Positions 8,711 through 17,952 of a DNA stretch of 64,000 bases are shown here, in pieces (the first letter of the stretch is position 1; every line of letters starts with the position of its first letter). The position numbers and the translations under genes were made by a program. The notes below the pieces were generated by a model, which was given only the letters and a program-made list of their open reading frames with translations, ran no database searches and was not told where the DNA came from. Origin of the DNA: Flavobacterium cauense R2A-7 (GTDB taxonomy: Bacteria > Bacteroidota > Bacteroidia > Flavobacteriales > Flavobacteriaceae); assembly GCF_000498475.1 (NCBI RefSeq), contig NZ_AVBI01000014.1, forward strand, positions 186,001 through 250,000, in the 5' to 3' direction.

Positions 8711-8736
8711 AAGCCGACATTTGTCGGCTTTATGGT
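8711..8736 (+). terminator. Intrinsic terminator between convergent genes
   Basis: The 9-bp stem 8711-8719/8722-8730 is GC-rich in the centre and lies between the stress gene (+) and the TonB receptor (-). T/A-rich flanks on both sides suggest it serves both directions. Confidence 0.8.
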
Positions 8737-8754
8737 TTTTATATGGAAGTTATA

Positions 8755-10953
8755 TTAGAAACTGTATTTTAAACCTCCGTAAATGTTTCTTCCGGCAGAG
8801 TTCATCCCAGATGAGAATGTTCTGTATTGTGTGTCCAGAATGTTTTCAACTCCGGCATACAATGTTACCCCAAAGAACGATTTGCTAGATGCTTTAAAGT
8901 TGTACGTTTCCCAAGCTGGCATTCCGCCTTTTGGGGCGTATTGTTCGTTGTCTTCGCCGTTTAAAAGATAATCGGAAATGTCTTTTTTGCCGTTGTACAA
9001 CATATAGCCTTCAAGGGTAAAGAATTTGTGTTCGTAATTCACGCCTATTTTTCCGTAATAAGGAGCAATGTGGTCTAGTGGAGAATAGGTGTGGTCCTCA
9101 TTTACAATACGTCCTAAGGTATAATTGAAATTAGCGGTTACCAGTACATTGTCGATTACATAAGCTTTTACGGAACTGGATAAACCGGTAATGAATGCTT
9201 TTCCTTTGTTTTGGTTGGCTAAAACCTGGCTTGTCGATCCATCATAAACAATTGTGCTGGCACCGTTAAAGGTGTATGTGTCGGTTACGATGGCATCAAA
9301 CATTCTCGTGTAGAAGTAAGTGTTTTCGAATTGAAAACGTCTGTTGTTGCTTTTTACCGTGAAACCTAAATCGGTAGTAACGGTTTTTTCCGGTTTCAAA
9401 TCTTTATTCGGAACAATTACCGAACCGTTTCCGGATTCAAATATTTTTGCCAAATCGTCAATGTTCGGCGCTCTGAAACCAGAACTGATGTTGGCTACTA
9501 AACGCACATTTTTACTTGGGTTATGAATGATTCCGGTTGTGGCGCTATATGTAAAATTACTTTGATTTACCGAAGTGAACGGCAATTCGAAAATAGAATT
9601 GTCTGCAATAGTACTTTTTAATGTAACATAACCACCGCGGGCACCAATATTCCAACTGGTTTTTTCATTGTTTTTGGTGCTGTAAGTAACATAAGCATCG
9701 GTTCGTAACATGTTGTTTTTGCCATTCGGATAACGGGTGTCGATGTCTTTGATTTCTCCGGTGTTGATGTTGTTGGAATAGGCTGTCGAATTCAAATCGT
9801 CGTAATAGGCCTCAATACCATATAAAACATCGCTGTTGGTGAACTCTTTTTTCAGATCGGCATTCAAAGCAAACACGTTTACTTTTTCAATGCGGTTTTG
9901 AAGGTTGTAATTCCCAAAACGTCGGTTATGTCTGCTTTCTTCTACATTCTGATAACTTGCCGTAAGTTTCAAATCATTTCCGATAAAAGCTTTGTCTTTA
10001 GAAAACGTATACGCCGAAAGCAATCGTTTTTGAGGGCCGTAAAACCATTCGGCATTTCTTAAGCCACTTCCGTTGGGATCGGTTAAGCGGTCGTATCTCG
10101 GAATGTCGGAGGTGGTCGAGTACTGCAGGTTTAGATTGTGCAAAGTGCCATTGTCTTGTTTGTACGACAGTTTCTGCATGAAGTTATACTGTTTGAATGC
10201 TGTATTTTTTTGAACATATTTATCGCTGTTTGGCGTTAAAACATCCACTCCGTTTTGAGTGGTGATGTAGTGTTCGCGTTCGCCGAAATAATCCGCACCG
10301 TGATTTTTCCTTTTACCCATTTTTAGATCGCCGTAATCGTTGTATGAGAACGAGGTAAGCGATGCAATTTTTACACCGGCATAATTGAAATCAAAATAAC
10401 CTGTCTTTTCTTCATTGGCAGACGAATAACGTGTTATGGCATTACCGGAAAAACGCTTGTTGGTTTCGCTGAAGAATTTGGCTTTTTTGGTGTTGATGTT
10501 GATAGCGCCACCTAGAGCATCACTCCCGAAAATAGTGGACGTCGGCCCGTAGAAGATGTCCATGTTTTCGATACTGTTTTTGTCAACGGTAATGCTGTTT
10601 TGCAAATGTCCGGCTCTGAAAATTAAATTGTTCATGCGGATACCGTCGACCAAAAGCAGGATGCGGTTGGCTTCAAATCCTCTGATAACCGGACTTCCGC
10701 CTCCTTGTTGTGATTTCTGAACCGTTACATTTCCAGAGTTTGCCAATACATCAGCGGTGTTTTGGAAGTTCTGGAATTCAATTTCTTTTTGGGAAATTGT
10801 TTCGACTTGTTGCGCTATCGCTTTTTTGTTTTTTACGTATTTGTTGGAAGTTACAATGATTTCTTCCAGGTGTTTCGACTTAGTAGTGTCTTTTTGGGTT
10901 TGGGCATAAGTGCTCATTGTCAGTAATGACAATAAGTAGAAATATTTTTTCAT
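8755..10953 (-). CDS. TonB-dependent outer-membrane receptor
   Basis: 732 residues. The signal peptide ends near residue 18 (MSTYAQ), and a TonB-box-like segment (LEEIIVTSNKY) follows. The plug domain (about 45-165) includes SPVIRGFEANRILLLVDGIR and GSDALGGAINI. The 22-strand barrel runs to the C-terminus and ends in aromatic F (GGLKYSF). A FRAP-type motif (FRAPNIDDL) followed by NKDLKPEKT matches the haem/haemoglobin/vitamin B12 receptor branch, so a metal-complex or haem substrate is a reasonable guess but not proven. It is the last gene of a minus-strand set with the unknown protein at 11019-11510 and the SPOR protein at 11511-11900, and may be cotranscribed with them. No FUR-like operator was recognised. 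Confidence 0.92.
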   Translation of the reverse strand: MKKYFYLLSLLTMSTYAQTQKDTTKSKHLEEIIVTSNKYVKNKKAIAQQVETISQKEIEFQNFQNTADVLANSGNVTVQKSQQGGGSPVIRGFEANRILLLVDGIRMNNLIFRAGHLQNSITVDKNSIENMDIFYGPTSTIFGSDALGGAININTKKAKFFSETNKRFSGNAITRYSSANEEKTGYFDFNYAGVKIASLTSFSYNDYGDLKMGKRKNHGADYFGEREHYITTQNGVDVLTPNSDKYVQKNTAFKQYNFMQKLSYKQDNGTLHNLNLQYSTTSDIPRYDRLTDPNGSGLRNAEWFYGPQKRLLSAYTFSKDKAFIGNDLKLTASYQNVEESRHNRRFGNYNLQNRIEKVNVFALNADLKKEFTNSDVLYGIEAYYDDLNSTAYSNNINTGEIKDIDTRYPNGKNNMLRTDAYVTYSTKNNEKTSWNIGARGGYVTLKSTIADNSIFELPFTSVNQSNFTYSATTGIIHNPSKNVRLVANISSGFRAPNIDDLAKIFESGNGSVIVPNKDLKPEKTVTTDLGFTVKSNNRRFQFENTYFYTRMFDAIVTDTYTFNGASTIVYDGSTSQVLANQNKGKAFITGLSSSVKAYVIDNVLVTANFNYTLGRIVNEDHTYSPLDHIAPYYGKIGVNYEHKFFTLEGYMLYNGKKDISDYLLNGEDNEQYAPKGGMPAWETYNFKASSKSFFGVTLYAGVENILDTQYRTFSSGMNSAGRNIYGGLKYSF

Positions 10954-11018
10954 TTCGTTTTTGTGTATAAAAGTTTATGTATGTTCGCTTTTTGATTGCG
11001 ATTGGTATCATAAAAACA

Positions 11019-11510
11019 TTATACACATGGCGGACGAAAGCCCTTTTGGAGGGCTGTGCTTTTAAATTCTTTTACGGGAGGGAAATTGTTTTGAACGTTT
11101 TGATAAACAATTGAAGGCTGTTTCAAAATAGGGGTGTGGAGGCAAACGTCGTAAGTGTTTTTACTTTTTAAAGCCTTGCTTTTTTTGTTTTTAGGGGAAA
11201 TGTTTTTTGAAATGTATTTGATAGCATTTTCGTATTCGTCTTTTACTACTAAAACATATACTTTTTTTGAACCCAACTTGATTTTTTTAACGTCGTAATA
11301 AGCCCCTGCCAGTTTGAATTCTTTTTTGTTGGCTAACTTATTCCAGTCTTCTTTTGTGAATGTGATTTCTTTAAGATTTTGCGACTGTTTTATGTGAAAG
11401 TCTCTTTTGGTTTCCAGCAAATGCATGATAAAGGTCTCTGATAACAATAAAAACGAAAGCAACCCGTAGAGGATTGCGATGCTTAAAATTATTGTTTTCT
11501 TGAGGGTCAT
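11019..11510 (-). CDS. Hypothetical membrane-anchored protein upstream of TonB receptor
   Basis: 163 residues with one N-terminal hydrophobic segment (about 5-28, IILSIAILYGLLSFLLLS), probably an uncleaved anchor with the rest in the periplasm. The body is Lys-rich. The C-terminal 45 residues are low in charge and carry two Cys and several Pro (VCLHTPILKQP; ending RPPCV). I do not recognise the family. Its ATG follows the SPOR gene's stop codon with no spacer (TAG then ATG), which indicates translational coupling, and the TonB receptor gene lies 65 bases downstream. Context suggests a role tied to uptake by that receptor, but nothing in the protein shows it. Confidence 0.7.
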   Translation of the reverse strand: MTLKKTIILSIAILYGLLSFLLLSETFIMHLLETKRDFHIKQSQNLKEITFTKEDWNKLANKKEFKLAGAYYDVKKIKLGSKKVYVLVVKDEYENAIKYISKNISPKNKKSKALKSKNTYDVCLHTPILKQPSIVYQNVQNNFPPVKEFKSTALQKGFRPPCV

Positions 11511-11900
11511 CTATTTGTTTGGTCTTATTAATAAAGCGGTAGGGTATTTTTTTACAATCTCTTTGTATTGTTTTTCCGCTTCAATTCGGGTTTTGAACGT
11601 GCCTACCCATACTTTAAAATTGGGATTGGAATATATTATTGTGCCATCCAGGTTTTTGTATTCCTTTTTGAATGTCGAAAGTGTTTTTTTTGCTTCTTCA
11701 TTGGTGCCGTAAAAAATCTGTACTTTATAACGGTCATTAACAGTAATGGAAGAGTTTATCTTTCTTTTCTCGTTTAGAAGCATTTCAAATTTTGGATCCT
11801 GAATAATGTTAATTTTTGCGGTCTGTGAATAGGATTTTATTCCTGTTACCAAGGCTAAAACAAGTAAAGTTAAATAGGGGCATGTTCTTAAAATTCTCAT
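11511..11900 (-). CDS. SPOR-domain protein
   Basis: 129 residues from ATG 11900; the in-frame ATG at 11921 overlaps the promoter element 11919-11926 and would lie upstream of the transcript start. A signal peptide (about 1-25, ending GIKSYSQ) is followed by a SPOR domain over roughly residues 55-129 (YKVQIFYGTNEEAKKTLSTF; WVGTFKTRIEAEKQYKEI). SPOR domains bind denuded glycan strands in septal peptidoglycan, so a periplasmic cell-wall location is likely. It is divergent from the alternative complex III operon and directly coupled to the unknown protein downstream. Confidence 0.85.
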   Translation of the reverse strand: MRILRTCPYLTLLVLALVTGIKSYSQTAKINIIQDPKFEMLLNEKRKINSSITVNDRYKVQIFYGTNEEAKKTLSTFKKEYKNLDGTIIYSNPNFKVWVGTFKTRIEAEKQYKEIVKKYPTALLIRPNK

Positions 11901-11918
11901 AATGAAGTATATTTGAAG

Positions 11919-11926
11919 CAAAAATA
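11919..11926 (-). promoter_or_regulatory. Probable promoter -7 element of the SPOR-TonB receptor unit
   Basis: On the minus strand this reads TATTTTTG (consensus TAnnTTTG), placing transcription start near 11912-11914, about 13 bases before ATG 11900. This supports the shorter start. Confidence 0.55.
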
Positions 11927-12003
11927 CAATTAATTAAATCAATCTGAAAACAGCAATTTATTTAGAATTGGTATAAATTACAATTTAAGATAAATTTAAG
12001 GTT

Positions 12004-12032
12004 TTGATAATAAGACATAAGTCGTATTTTTG
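12004..12032 (+). promoter_or_regulatory. Probable promoter of the act-cox operon
   Basis: TTG at 12004-12006 and TATTTTTG at 12025-12032 are separated by 18 bases, close to the Bacteroidota TTG-(19-21)-TAnnTTTG pattern. The first gene starts at 12108. Confidence 0.6.
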
Positions 12033-12107
12033 TCCGAGTTTATAAATAAGGCCTGTTTTCACGTAGCATAAAAATAGTGCCAAGTTTAGTTGATAATCAT
12101 TTTAATT

Positions 12108-13415
12108 ATGAAAAAAGTGGGTAACCATAATTCGTTTTCAAAAAAATTAATATTCAGCCTCGCGATGGTATTGTCGCTTTCGCTGAGTTCTTTGGCCCAA
12201 GATGCTGCCGCTCCGGCTGCTGGTGCAGGTGATCCTGCAAAAGGGAAAGCTATTTTTAACACAAACTGTGCGGCTTGTCATAAGCTTGATGCTAAAGCCA
12301 CGGGACCAGCGTTGCGTGGGGTTGCTGACAAGTATGACAAGGAGTGGTTGTACAAATGGATTCATAACAGTGGTGAGCTTATCAAATCTGGTGATGCTCA
12401 AGCGGTTAAAGTTTTCGAAGAAAACAACAAGATTCCAATGACGGCATTCCCTCAATTATCCAACGAGGATATTGATAATATTATTGCCTATACGTCTGCG
12501 CCAAAAGAAGAAGCGCCTGCTGCAACTGCAACGGCTGCAACTGGTGGGGCTGCTGCGCAAGAAGGTGGGGTTTCCAATAATTTGATTTTGGGAGTTCTTG
12601 CTTTTGTGTTGGCTATATTGGTGGTGATGTTGTTGTTTGTTAAGAATGTGCTTAATAAAATTGCAGCGGCAAACGGTGTTGAAGTGGCGGCGAAAGAGAA
12701 ATCTTTGCCAATTTGGAAAGCCTTTGCAAAAAATCAATTCCTAATGTTGGTTACGTCTATTATGATGATTTTAATCGGGATGTATTTCATCTATGGTTAT
12801 TTGATGCAGATAGGTGTGGATCAAAATTACGAGCCGATTCAGCCAATTCATTTCTCTCACAAAATCCATGCGGGTGATAACAAGATTGACTGTAAATATT
12901 GTCACTCTTCTGCGCGTGTGAGTAAAAACTCCGGTATTCCGTCTCTAAACGTTTGTATGAACTGTCATAAGAGTATTTCTGAATTCCAAGGGGATAAAGA
13001 TTCTACTTATGTTGAGTATTCAAAAGAGTTCTATACAGGTGAAATCCAAAAGCTATACGATGCTGTAGGTTGGGATAAAACAAATATGGCTTATACTGGT
13101 AAAACGAAACCTGTTAAATGGGTTCGTGTTCACAATCTTCCAGATTTCGTTTATTTCAATCACTCTCAACACGTTTCTGTTGCTGGAGTAGAGTGTCAAA
13201 AATGTCACGGTCCGGTTGAAACTTTTGAGATTATGAAACAACATTCTCCATTAACTATGGGATGGTGTGTGAATTGTCACAGAGAAACAAATGTAAAAGT
13301 GGAGGGTAATGCTTACTATGCTAAAATTCACGACGAACTTTCTAAGAAATATGGTGTAGACAAATTGACTGCTGCGCAAATGGGAGGTTTAGAATGTGGT
13401 AAGTGTCACTATTAA
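12108..13415 (+). CDS. actA: Alternative complex III multiheme cytochrome c subunit ActA (six CxxCH)
   Basis: 435 residues from ATG 12108, which gives a proper signal peptide (about 1-30). A monoheme cytochrome c domain comes first (CAACH at 54-58, likely axial Met in KIPMTAFP). A hydrophobic segment (about 155-180) and a second one (about 205-230) follow. A multiheme domain completes the protein, with CKYCH, CMNCH, CQKCH, CVNCH and CGKCH, the last two residues from the C-terminus. That makes six heme sites, against five in the classical pentaheme ActA. Role: electron transfer inside ACIII, the menaquinol:cytochrome c oxidoreductase that replaces the bc1 complex. First gene of a run actA-F, coxB, coxA. 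Confidence 0.93.
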   Translation: MKKVGNHNSFSKKLIFSLAMVLSLSLSSLAQDAAAPAAGAGDPAKGKAIFNTNCAACHKLDAKATGPALRGVADKYDKEWLYKWIHNSGELIKSGDAQAVKVFEENNKIPMTAFPQLSNEDIDNIIAYTSAPKEEAPAATATAATGGAAAQEGGVSNNLILGVLAFVLAILVVMLLFVKNVLNKIAAANGVEVAAKEKSLPIWKAFAKNQFLMLVTSIMMILIGMYFIYGYLMQIGVDQNYEPIQPIHFSHKIHAGDNKIDCKYCHSSARVSKNSGIPSLNVCMNCHKSISEFQGDKDSTYVEYSKEFYTGEIQKLYDAVGWDKTNMAYTGKTKPVKWVRVHNLPDFVYFNHSQHVSVAGVECQKCHGPVETFEIMKQHSPLTMGWCVNCHRETNVKVEGNAYYAKIHDELSKKYGVDKLTAAQMGGLECGKCHY

Positions 13416-13446
13416 TAATAAATTAAGAAGCTAATATTTATATACA

Positions 13447-16400
13447 ATGGCATCAAACAAAAAATACTGGAAAAGTGTTGAGGAGCTAGACCAAAATAGC
13501 TCTATTGTTGAGACGCTAAGAAACAATGAATTTGTTGAAGAGATTCCTACGGATGAATTCCTGGGAGATGCAGCTACTTTGTCTGCTTCATCAACAACTC
13601 GTCGTGACTTTTTGAAATACGTTGGATTTTCAACAGCAGCTGCTTCTTTAGCTGCGTGTGAAGGTCCGGTTGTAAAGTCTATACCTTATGTAGTTCAACC
13701 TGAAGAAATCATTCCTGGTGTTGCAGATTATTATGCGACAACTATGATGGATGGTTTTGATTTTGCTAACATCTTAATCAAAACCCGTGAAGGTCGTCCT
13801 ATTAAAGTTGAAAATAATAATTTACCAAATGCGAAGTTTGGTGCAAATGCAAGAGTTCATGCTTCAGTATTGTCATTGTATGACAGTATGCGTTTAAAGC
13901 AACCAAAAATTGCTGGAAAAGATGCTTCTTGGACTGATGTTAATGCTGCTGTAACGAAAAGTTTGGCAGAAGCGAAAGCTAAAGGTGGTCAGGTGGTGTT
14001 GTTAACCAATACAATGGCAAGCCCTTCTACTGATCGATTAATTGCTGATTTTATTGCTAAAAACCCAACGGCTAAACATGTTGTTTATGATGCGGTTTCT
14101 TCTTCTACTGCCTTGGATGCTTTCCAAATGGTTTACGGGGAGAGAGCTTTGGCTGATTACGATTTTTCTAAAGCGGATGTAATTGTTTCTGTTGGAGCTG
14201 ATTTCTTGGGAGATTGGCAAGGTGGTGCTTATGATGCTGGATATTCCCAAGGACGTGTGCCTAAGAACGGAAAAATGTCTAAGCACATCCAAATTGAGGC
14301 AAATATGTCATTGGCCGGAGCAAATGCAGACAAACGTATTCCGCTTACGGTTACCGAGCAAAAACATGCTTTAGTTAAAATATATAATGTTGTTACCGGT
14401 GCTTCAGTAGGTGCTGCCAATTTAGGTAAGCAGGAAGACGCGGTAATGAAAGCGGCACAACAATTAAAAGCAGCCGGTGGAAAAGGTGTTTTGGTTTCCG
14501 GTTTGGATGATGTTAACGCTCAATTATTGGTGTTGGCAATCAACAAAGCGTTAACTTCTGAGGCATTTAATCCTTCTGCAGCACGCTTAATCCGTAAAGG
14601 TGACAGTAAAGCAGTTGCACAGTTGGTTGCAGATATGAAAGCTGGTGCAGTTCATACTTTAATTATGAATGGTGTTAACCCGCTGTACACTTTGGCAAAC
14701 AGTGCTGATTTTGCTGAAGGTTTGAAAAAAGTAAAAACTTCTGTTTCTTTCTCTTTGAGAGAAGATGAAACAGCTGTTAAATCGACAATCGCAGCACCGG
14801 CACCACACTATTTGGAGTCTTGGGGTGATGTGATGATTGCAAAAGGACATTACGCAATCATGCAACCGACCATTCGTCCGTTGTTTGATACAAAACAATT
14901 CCAGGAAGCTTTAATGGCTTGGACTGGAAATACAGCTTCTTATTATGATTTCTTAAAAGCGGTTGGCTCTTCAATTGCTGTCGGAACAACTTGGAACAAA
15001 TTGGTTCATGATGGAGTTTATTCTTCTGAAGTGGCTGTAGTTTCAGGAGGTTCTGCGGATTACGCAACGGCGGCTTCTACATTAGCAAATGCTAAAAACG
15101 CCGGCGGATTGGAATTGGTGTTATACACTAAAACCGGTATGGGAGACGGACAACAGGCTAACAACCCTTGGTTGCAAGAGTTTCCGGATCCGTTAACAAG
15201 AGCTTCTTGGGATAACTATGTTACGGTTTCCAAAAAAGATGCTGAAAAACTTGGATTGCAAAACTACAATGTGGCTAACGGAGGTCTTAACGGAAGTTAT
15301 ACTACGATTGAAGTTGCTGGTGTTAAATTGGAAAATGTTCCTGTGATTATTCAACCGGGTCAGGCTGTTGGAACCATCGGTTTAGCGTTGGGTTACGGAC
15401 GTAAAGAAGGTTTGAAAGAAGAGATGCAAGTTGGTGTTAATGCATATAAATTGTATGCGAACCAAAATGCAAATCAGGTTGCTAAAGTAATCAAAACGGA
15501 AGGAGATCACGAGTTTGCTTGTGTGCAGTTACAAAAGACTTTAATGGGTAGAGGTGATATTATCAAAGACACTACCTTAGAAATATTCAATACTAAAGAT
15601 GCTGAAGAATGGAACCCAATTCCAATGGTATCTTTAGATCACAAAGAAACTCCTGCTACAGAAGTGGATCTTTGGGATTCTTTCGACCGCACTATCGGTC
15701 ACCACTTTAACTTATCAATCGACTTGAATGCTTGTACAGGATGTGGTGCTTGTGTTATCGCTTGTCATGCAGAGAATAACGTTCCTGTTGTTGGTAAGTC
15801 GGAGGTAAGAAGAAGCCGTGATATGCACTGGTTGCGTATCGACAGATACTACTCTTCTGAAGAAACATTTAAAGGAGATGAAGTGTTAAAAGGAAATACA
15901 AGCGGATTGATGAACTCTATCGATACCTTAACAGGTATGGAAGATCCTTCAGAAAATCCTCAGGTAGCCTTCCAGCCGGTAATGTGTCAACACTGTAACC
16001 ACGCACCTTGTGAAACTGTTTGTCCGGTTGCGGCAACATCACACGGTCGTCAAGGACAAAACCATATGGCGTACAACCGTTGTGTGGGTACTCGTTACTG
16101 TGCTAATAACTGTCCGTACAAAGTACGTCGTTTTAACTGGTTCTTGTACAGCAAAAACAGCGAGTTTGATTATCACATGAATGATGATTTGGGTCGTATG
16201 GTATTAAATCCTGATGTTAACGTTCGTTCTCGTGGAGTTATGGAAAAATGTTCAATGTGTATTCAAATGACACAGGCAACCATTTTGAAAGCGAAAAGAG
16301 AAGGGCGTGAAATTAAAGACGGCGAATTCCAAACGGCTTGTTCTGCAGCTTGTACCAGCGGAGCGATGGTGTTTGGTGATGTAAATGATAAAGATGGTCA

Positions 16401-16500
16401 GGTGGCTAAATTAGCAGAAGACGAAAGAATGTATCATTTATTAGAGCATATCGGAACAAAACCAAATGTTTTCTATCACGTAAAGGTTAGAAACAACTAA
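13447..16500 (+). CDS. actB: Alternative complex III iron-sulfur/molybdopterin-like subunit ActB
   Basis: 1017 residues. A twin-arginine motif (TRRDFLKYVG, RR at 52-53) leads to AASLAAC, a possible lipobox with Cys71. The central part (about 75-700) has the molybdopterin-oxidoreductase fold, which in ACIII is known not to hold the cofactor. The C-terminal part is a ferredoxin-type subunit: CTGCGACVIAC (near 762), CQHCNHAPCETVC (near 847), CVGTRYCANNC (near 879), CSMC (near 936) and CSAAC (near 961), enough cysteines for three 4Fe-4S clusters and one 3Fe-4S cluster. It is thus the usual fusion of the B1 and B2 modules. It lies 31 bases after actA and 39 before actC. Confidence 0.95.
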   Translation: MASNKKYWKSVEELDQNSSIVETLRNNEFVEEIPTDEFLGDAATLSASSTTRRDFLKYVGFSTAAASLAACEGPVVKSIPYVVQPEEIIPGVADYYATTMMDGFDFANILIKTREGRPIKVENNNLPNAKFGANARVHASVLSLYDSMRLKQPKIAGKDASWTDVNAAVTKSLAEAKAKGGQVVLLTNTMASPSTDRLIADFIAKNPTAKHVVYDAVSSSTALDAFQMVYGERALADYDFSKADVIVSVGADFLGDWQGGAYDAGYSQGRVPKNGKMSKHIQIEANMSLAGANADKRIPLTVTEQKHALVKIYNVVTGASVGAANLGKQEDAVMKAAQQLKAAGGKGVLVSGLDDVNAQLLVLAINKALTSEAFNPSAARLIRKGDSKAVAQLVADMKAGAVHTLIMNGVNPLYTLANSADFAEGLKKVKTSVSFSLREDETAVKSTIAAPAPHYLESWGDVMIAKGHYAIMQPTIRPLFDTKQFQEALMAWTGNTASYYDFLKAVGSSIAVGTTWNKLVHDGVYSSEVAVVSGGSADYATAASTLANAKNAGGLELVLYTKTGMGDGQQANNPWLQEFPDPLTRASWDNYVTVSKKDAEKLGLQNYNVANGGLNGSYTTIEVAGVKLENVPVIIQPGQAVGTIGLALGYGRKEGLKEEMQVGVNAYKLYANQNANQVAKVIKTEGDHEFACVQLQKTLMGRGDIIKDTTLEIFNTKDAEEWNPIPMVSLDHKETPATEVDLWDSFDRTIGHHFNLSIDLNACTGCGACVIACHAENNVPVVGKSEVRRSRDMHWLRIDRYYSSEETFKGDEVLKGNTSGLMNSIDTLTGMEDPSENPQVAFQPVMCQHCNHAPCETVCPVAATSHGRQGQNHMAYNRCVGTRYCANNCPYKVRRFNWFLYSKNSEFDYHMNDDLGRMVLNPDVNVRSRGVMEKCSMCIQMTQATILKAKREGREIKDGEFQTACSAACTSGAMVFGDVNDKDGQVAKLAEDERMYHLLEHIGTKPNVFYHVKVRNN

Positions 16501-16539
16501 GAGTAGTAAATAAATTAATAAGAAACAATATAAAGGATT

Positions 16540-17946
16540 ATGTCGTCTCATTACGAAGCACCCATTAGAAAACCTTTAGTTATAGGTGATAAATCTTATC
16601 ACGATGTAACAGTAGATGTAGCTAAACCTGTAGAAGGTAAAGCAAGCAAACTATGGTGGACCGTTTTCTCAATTGCATTAGCAGCTTTCCTTTGGGGAGC
16701 AGGATGTATGGTTTACACCATTTCTACCGGTATCGGAACTTGGGGATTAAATAAAACAGTAGGTTGGGCCTGGGATATCACTAACTTCGTTTGGTGGGTA
16801 GGTATCGGGCACGCCGGAACACTAATTTCTGCCGTACTATTATTATTCCGTCAAAAATGGAGAATGGCTATTAACCGTTCTGCGGAAGCTATGACCATTT
16901 TCTCGGTTGTTCAGGCAGGTTTATTCCCAATCATTCACATGGGTCGTCCATGGTTAGGGTACTGGGTATTGCCAATTCCGAACCAATTCGGTTCGCTTTG
17001 GGTAAACTTTAACTCGCCATTACTTTGGGACGTATTTGCGATTTCAACGTATCTTTCGGTATCATTGGTATTCTGGTGGACTGGATTATTACCGGATTTC
17101 GCGATGATTCGTGACCGAGCGGTAACTCCTTTCAACAAAAGAATTTATTCCATCCTTTCTTTCGGATGGTCGGGTAGAGCTAAAGACTGGCAGCGTTTCG
17201 AAGAGGTTTCTCTTGTATTGGCTGGTTTAGCAACACCATTAGTACTTTCTGTACACACGATTGTATCCTTTGACTTTGCTACTTCGGTAATTCCGGGATG
17301 GCATACTACAATCCTTCCTCCGTACTTCGTTGCGGGTGCAATCTTCTCCGGATTTGCGATGGTAAATACCTTGCTTATCATCATGAGAAAAGTATCTAAT
17401 TTAGAAGACTATATCACCGTTCAGCATATTGAATTAATGAACATTGTTGTAATGATCACTGGTTCGATTGTAGGATGTGCTTATATCACGGAATTGTTCG
17501 TGGCTTGGTACTCTGGTGTGGAATACGAACAATACGCCTTCTTAAACCGTGCTACAGGACCTTACTGGTGGTCGTACTGGTTGATGATGACATGTAACGT
17601 GTTTTCTCCACAGTTCATGTGGTTCAAGAAATTAAGAACAAGTATCATGTTCTCTTTCATCATCTCGATTGTAGTAAATATCGGTATGTGGTTCGAGCGT
17701 TTCGTAATTATCGTAACGTCATTACACAGAGATTACTTACCGTCATCTTGGACAATGTTCCAGCCAACGTTTGTTGATGCAGGTATTTATATCGGAACAA
17801 TTGGTTTCTTCTTCGTATTATTCTTATTATATTCAAGAAGCTTCCCAGTAATTGCTCAGGCAGAGGTTAAAACTATTTTGAAAACTTCTGGTGACAACTA
17901 CAAAAGACAAAGAGAAAAAGAAGGACATCATTCACATAATCATTAA
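16540..17946 (+). CDS. actC: Alternative complex III quinone-reactive membrane subunit ActC (NrfD-like)
   Basis: 468 residues with about ten transmembrane helices, NrfD/PsrC family. The N-terminus faces inward. Helices begin near residue 45 (LWWTVFSIALAAFLWGAG), and conserved stretches include WWVGIGHAGTLISAVLLL and MGRPWLGYWVLPIPN. ActC binds menaquinol and works with the ActB clusters. The C-terminal tail is His-rich (EGHHSHNH), in line with the His-rich tracts on other subunits of this operon. actD starts six bases after the stop. Confidence 0.95.
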   Translation: MSSHYEAPIRKPLVIGDKSYHDVTVDVAKPVEGKASKLWWTVFSIALAAFLWGAGCMVYTISTGIGTWGLNKTVGWAWDITNFVWWVGIGHAGTLISAVLLLFRQKWRMAINRSAEAMTIFSVVQAGLFPIIHMGRPWLGYWVLPIPNQFGSLWVNFNSPLLWDVFAISTYLSVSLVFWWTGLLPDFAMIRDRAVTPFNKRIYSILSFGWSGRAKDWQRFEEVSLVLAGLATPLVLSVHTIVSFDFATSVIPGWHTTILPPYFVAGAIFSGFAMVNTLLIIMRKVSNLEDYITVQHIELMNIVVMITGSIVGCAYITELFVAWYSGVEYEQYAFLNRATGPYWWSYWLMMTCNVFSPQFMWFKKLRTSIMFSFIISIVVNIGMWFERFVIIVTSLHRDYLPSSWTMFQPTFVDAGIYIGTIGFFFVLFLLYSRSFPVIAQAEVKTILKTSGDNYKRQREKEGHHSHNH

Positions 17947-17952
17947 TAGATC

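Noticed and set aside
13447..16500. Functional molybdenum enzyme
   Set aside because: The fold is molybdopterin-like, but in ACIII this subunit is known to lack the cofactor, and operon context fixes it as ActB.
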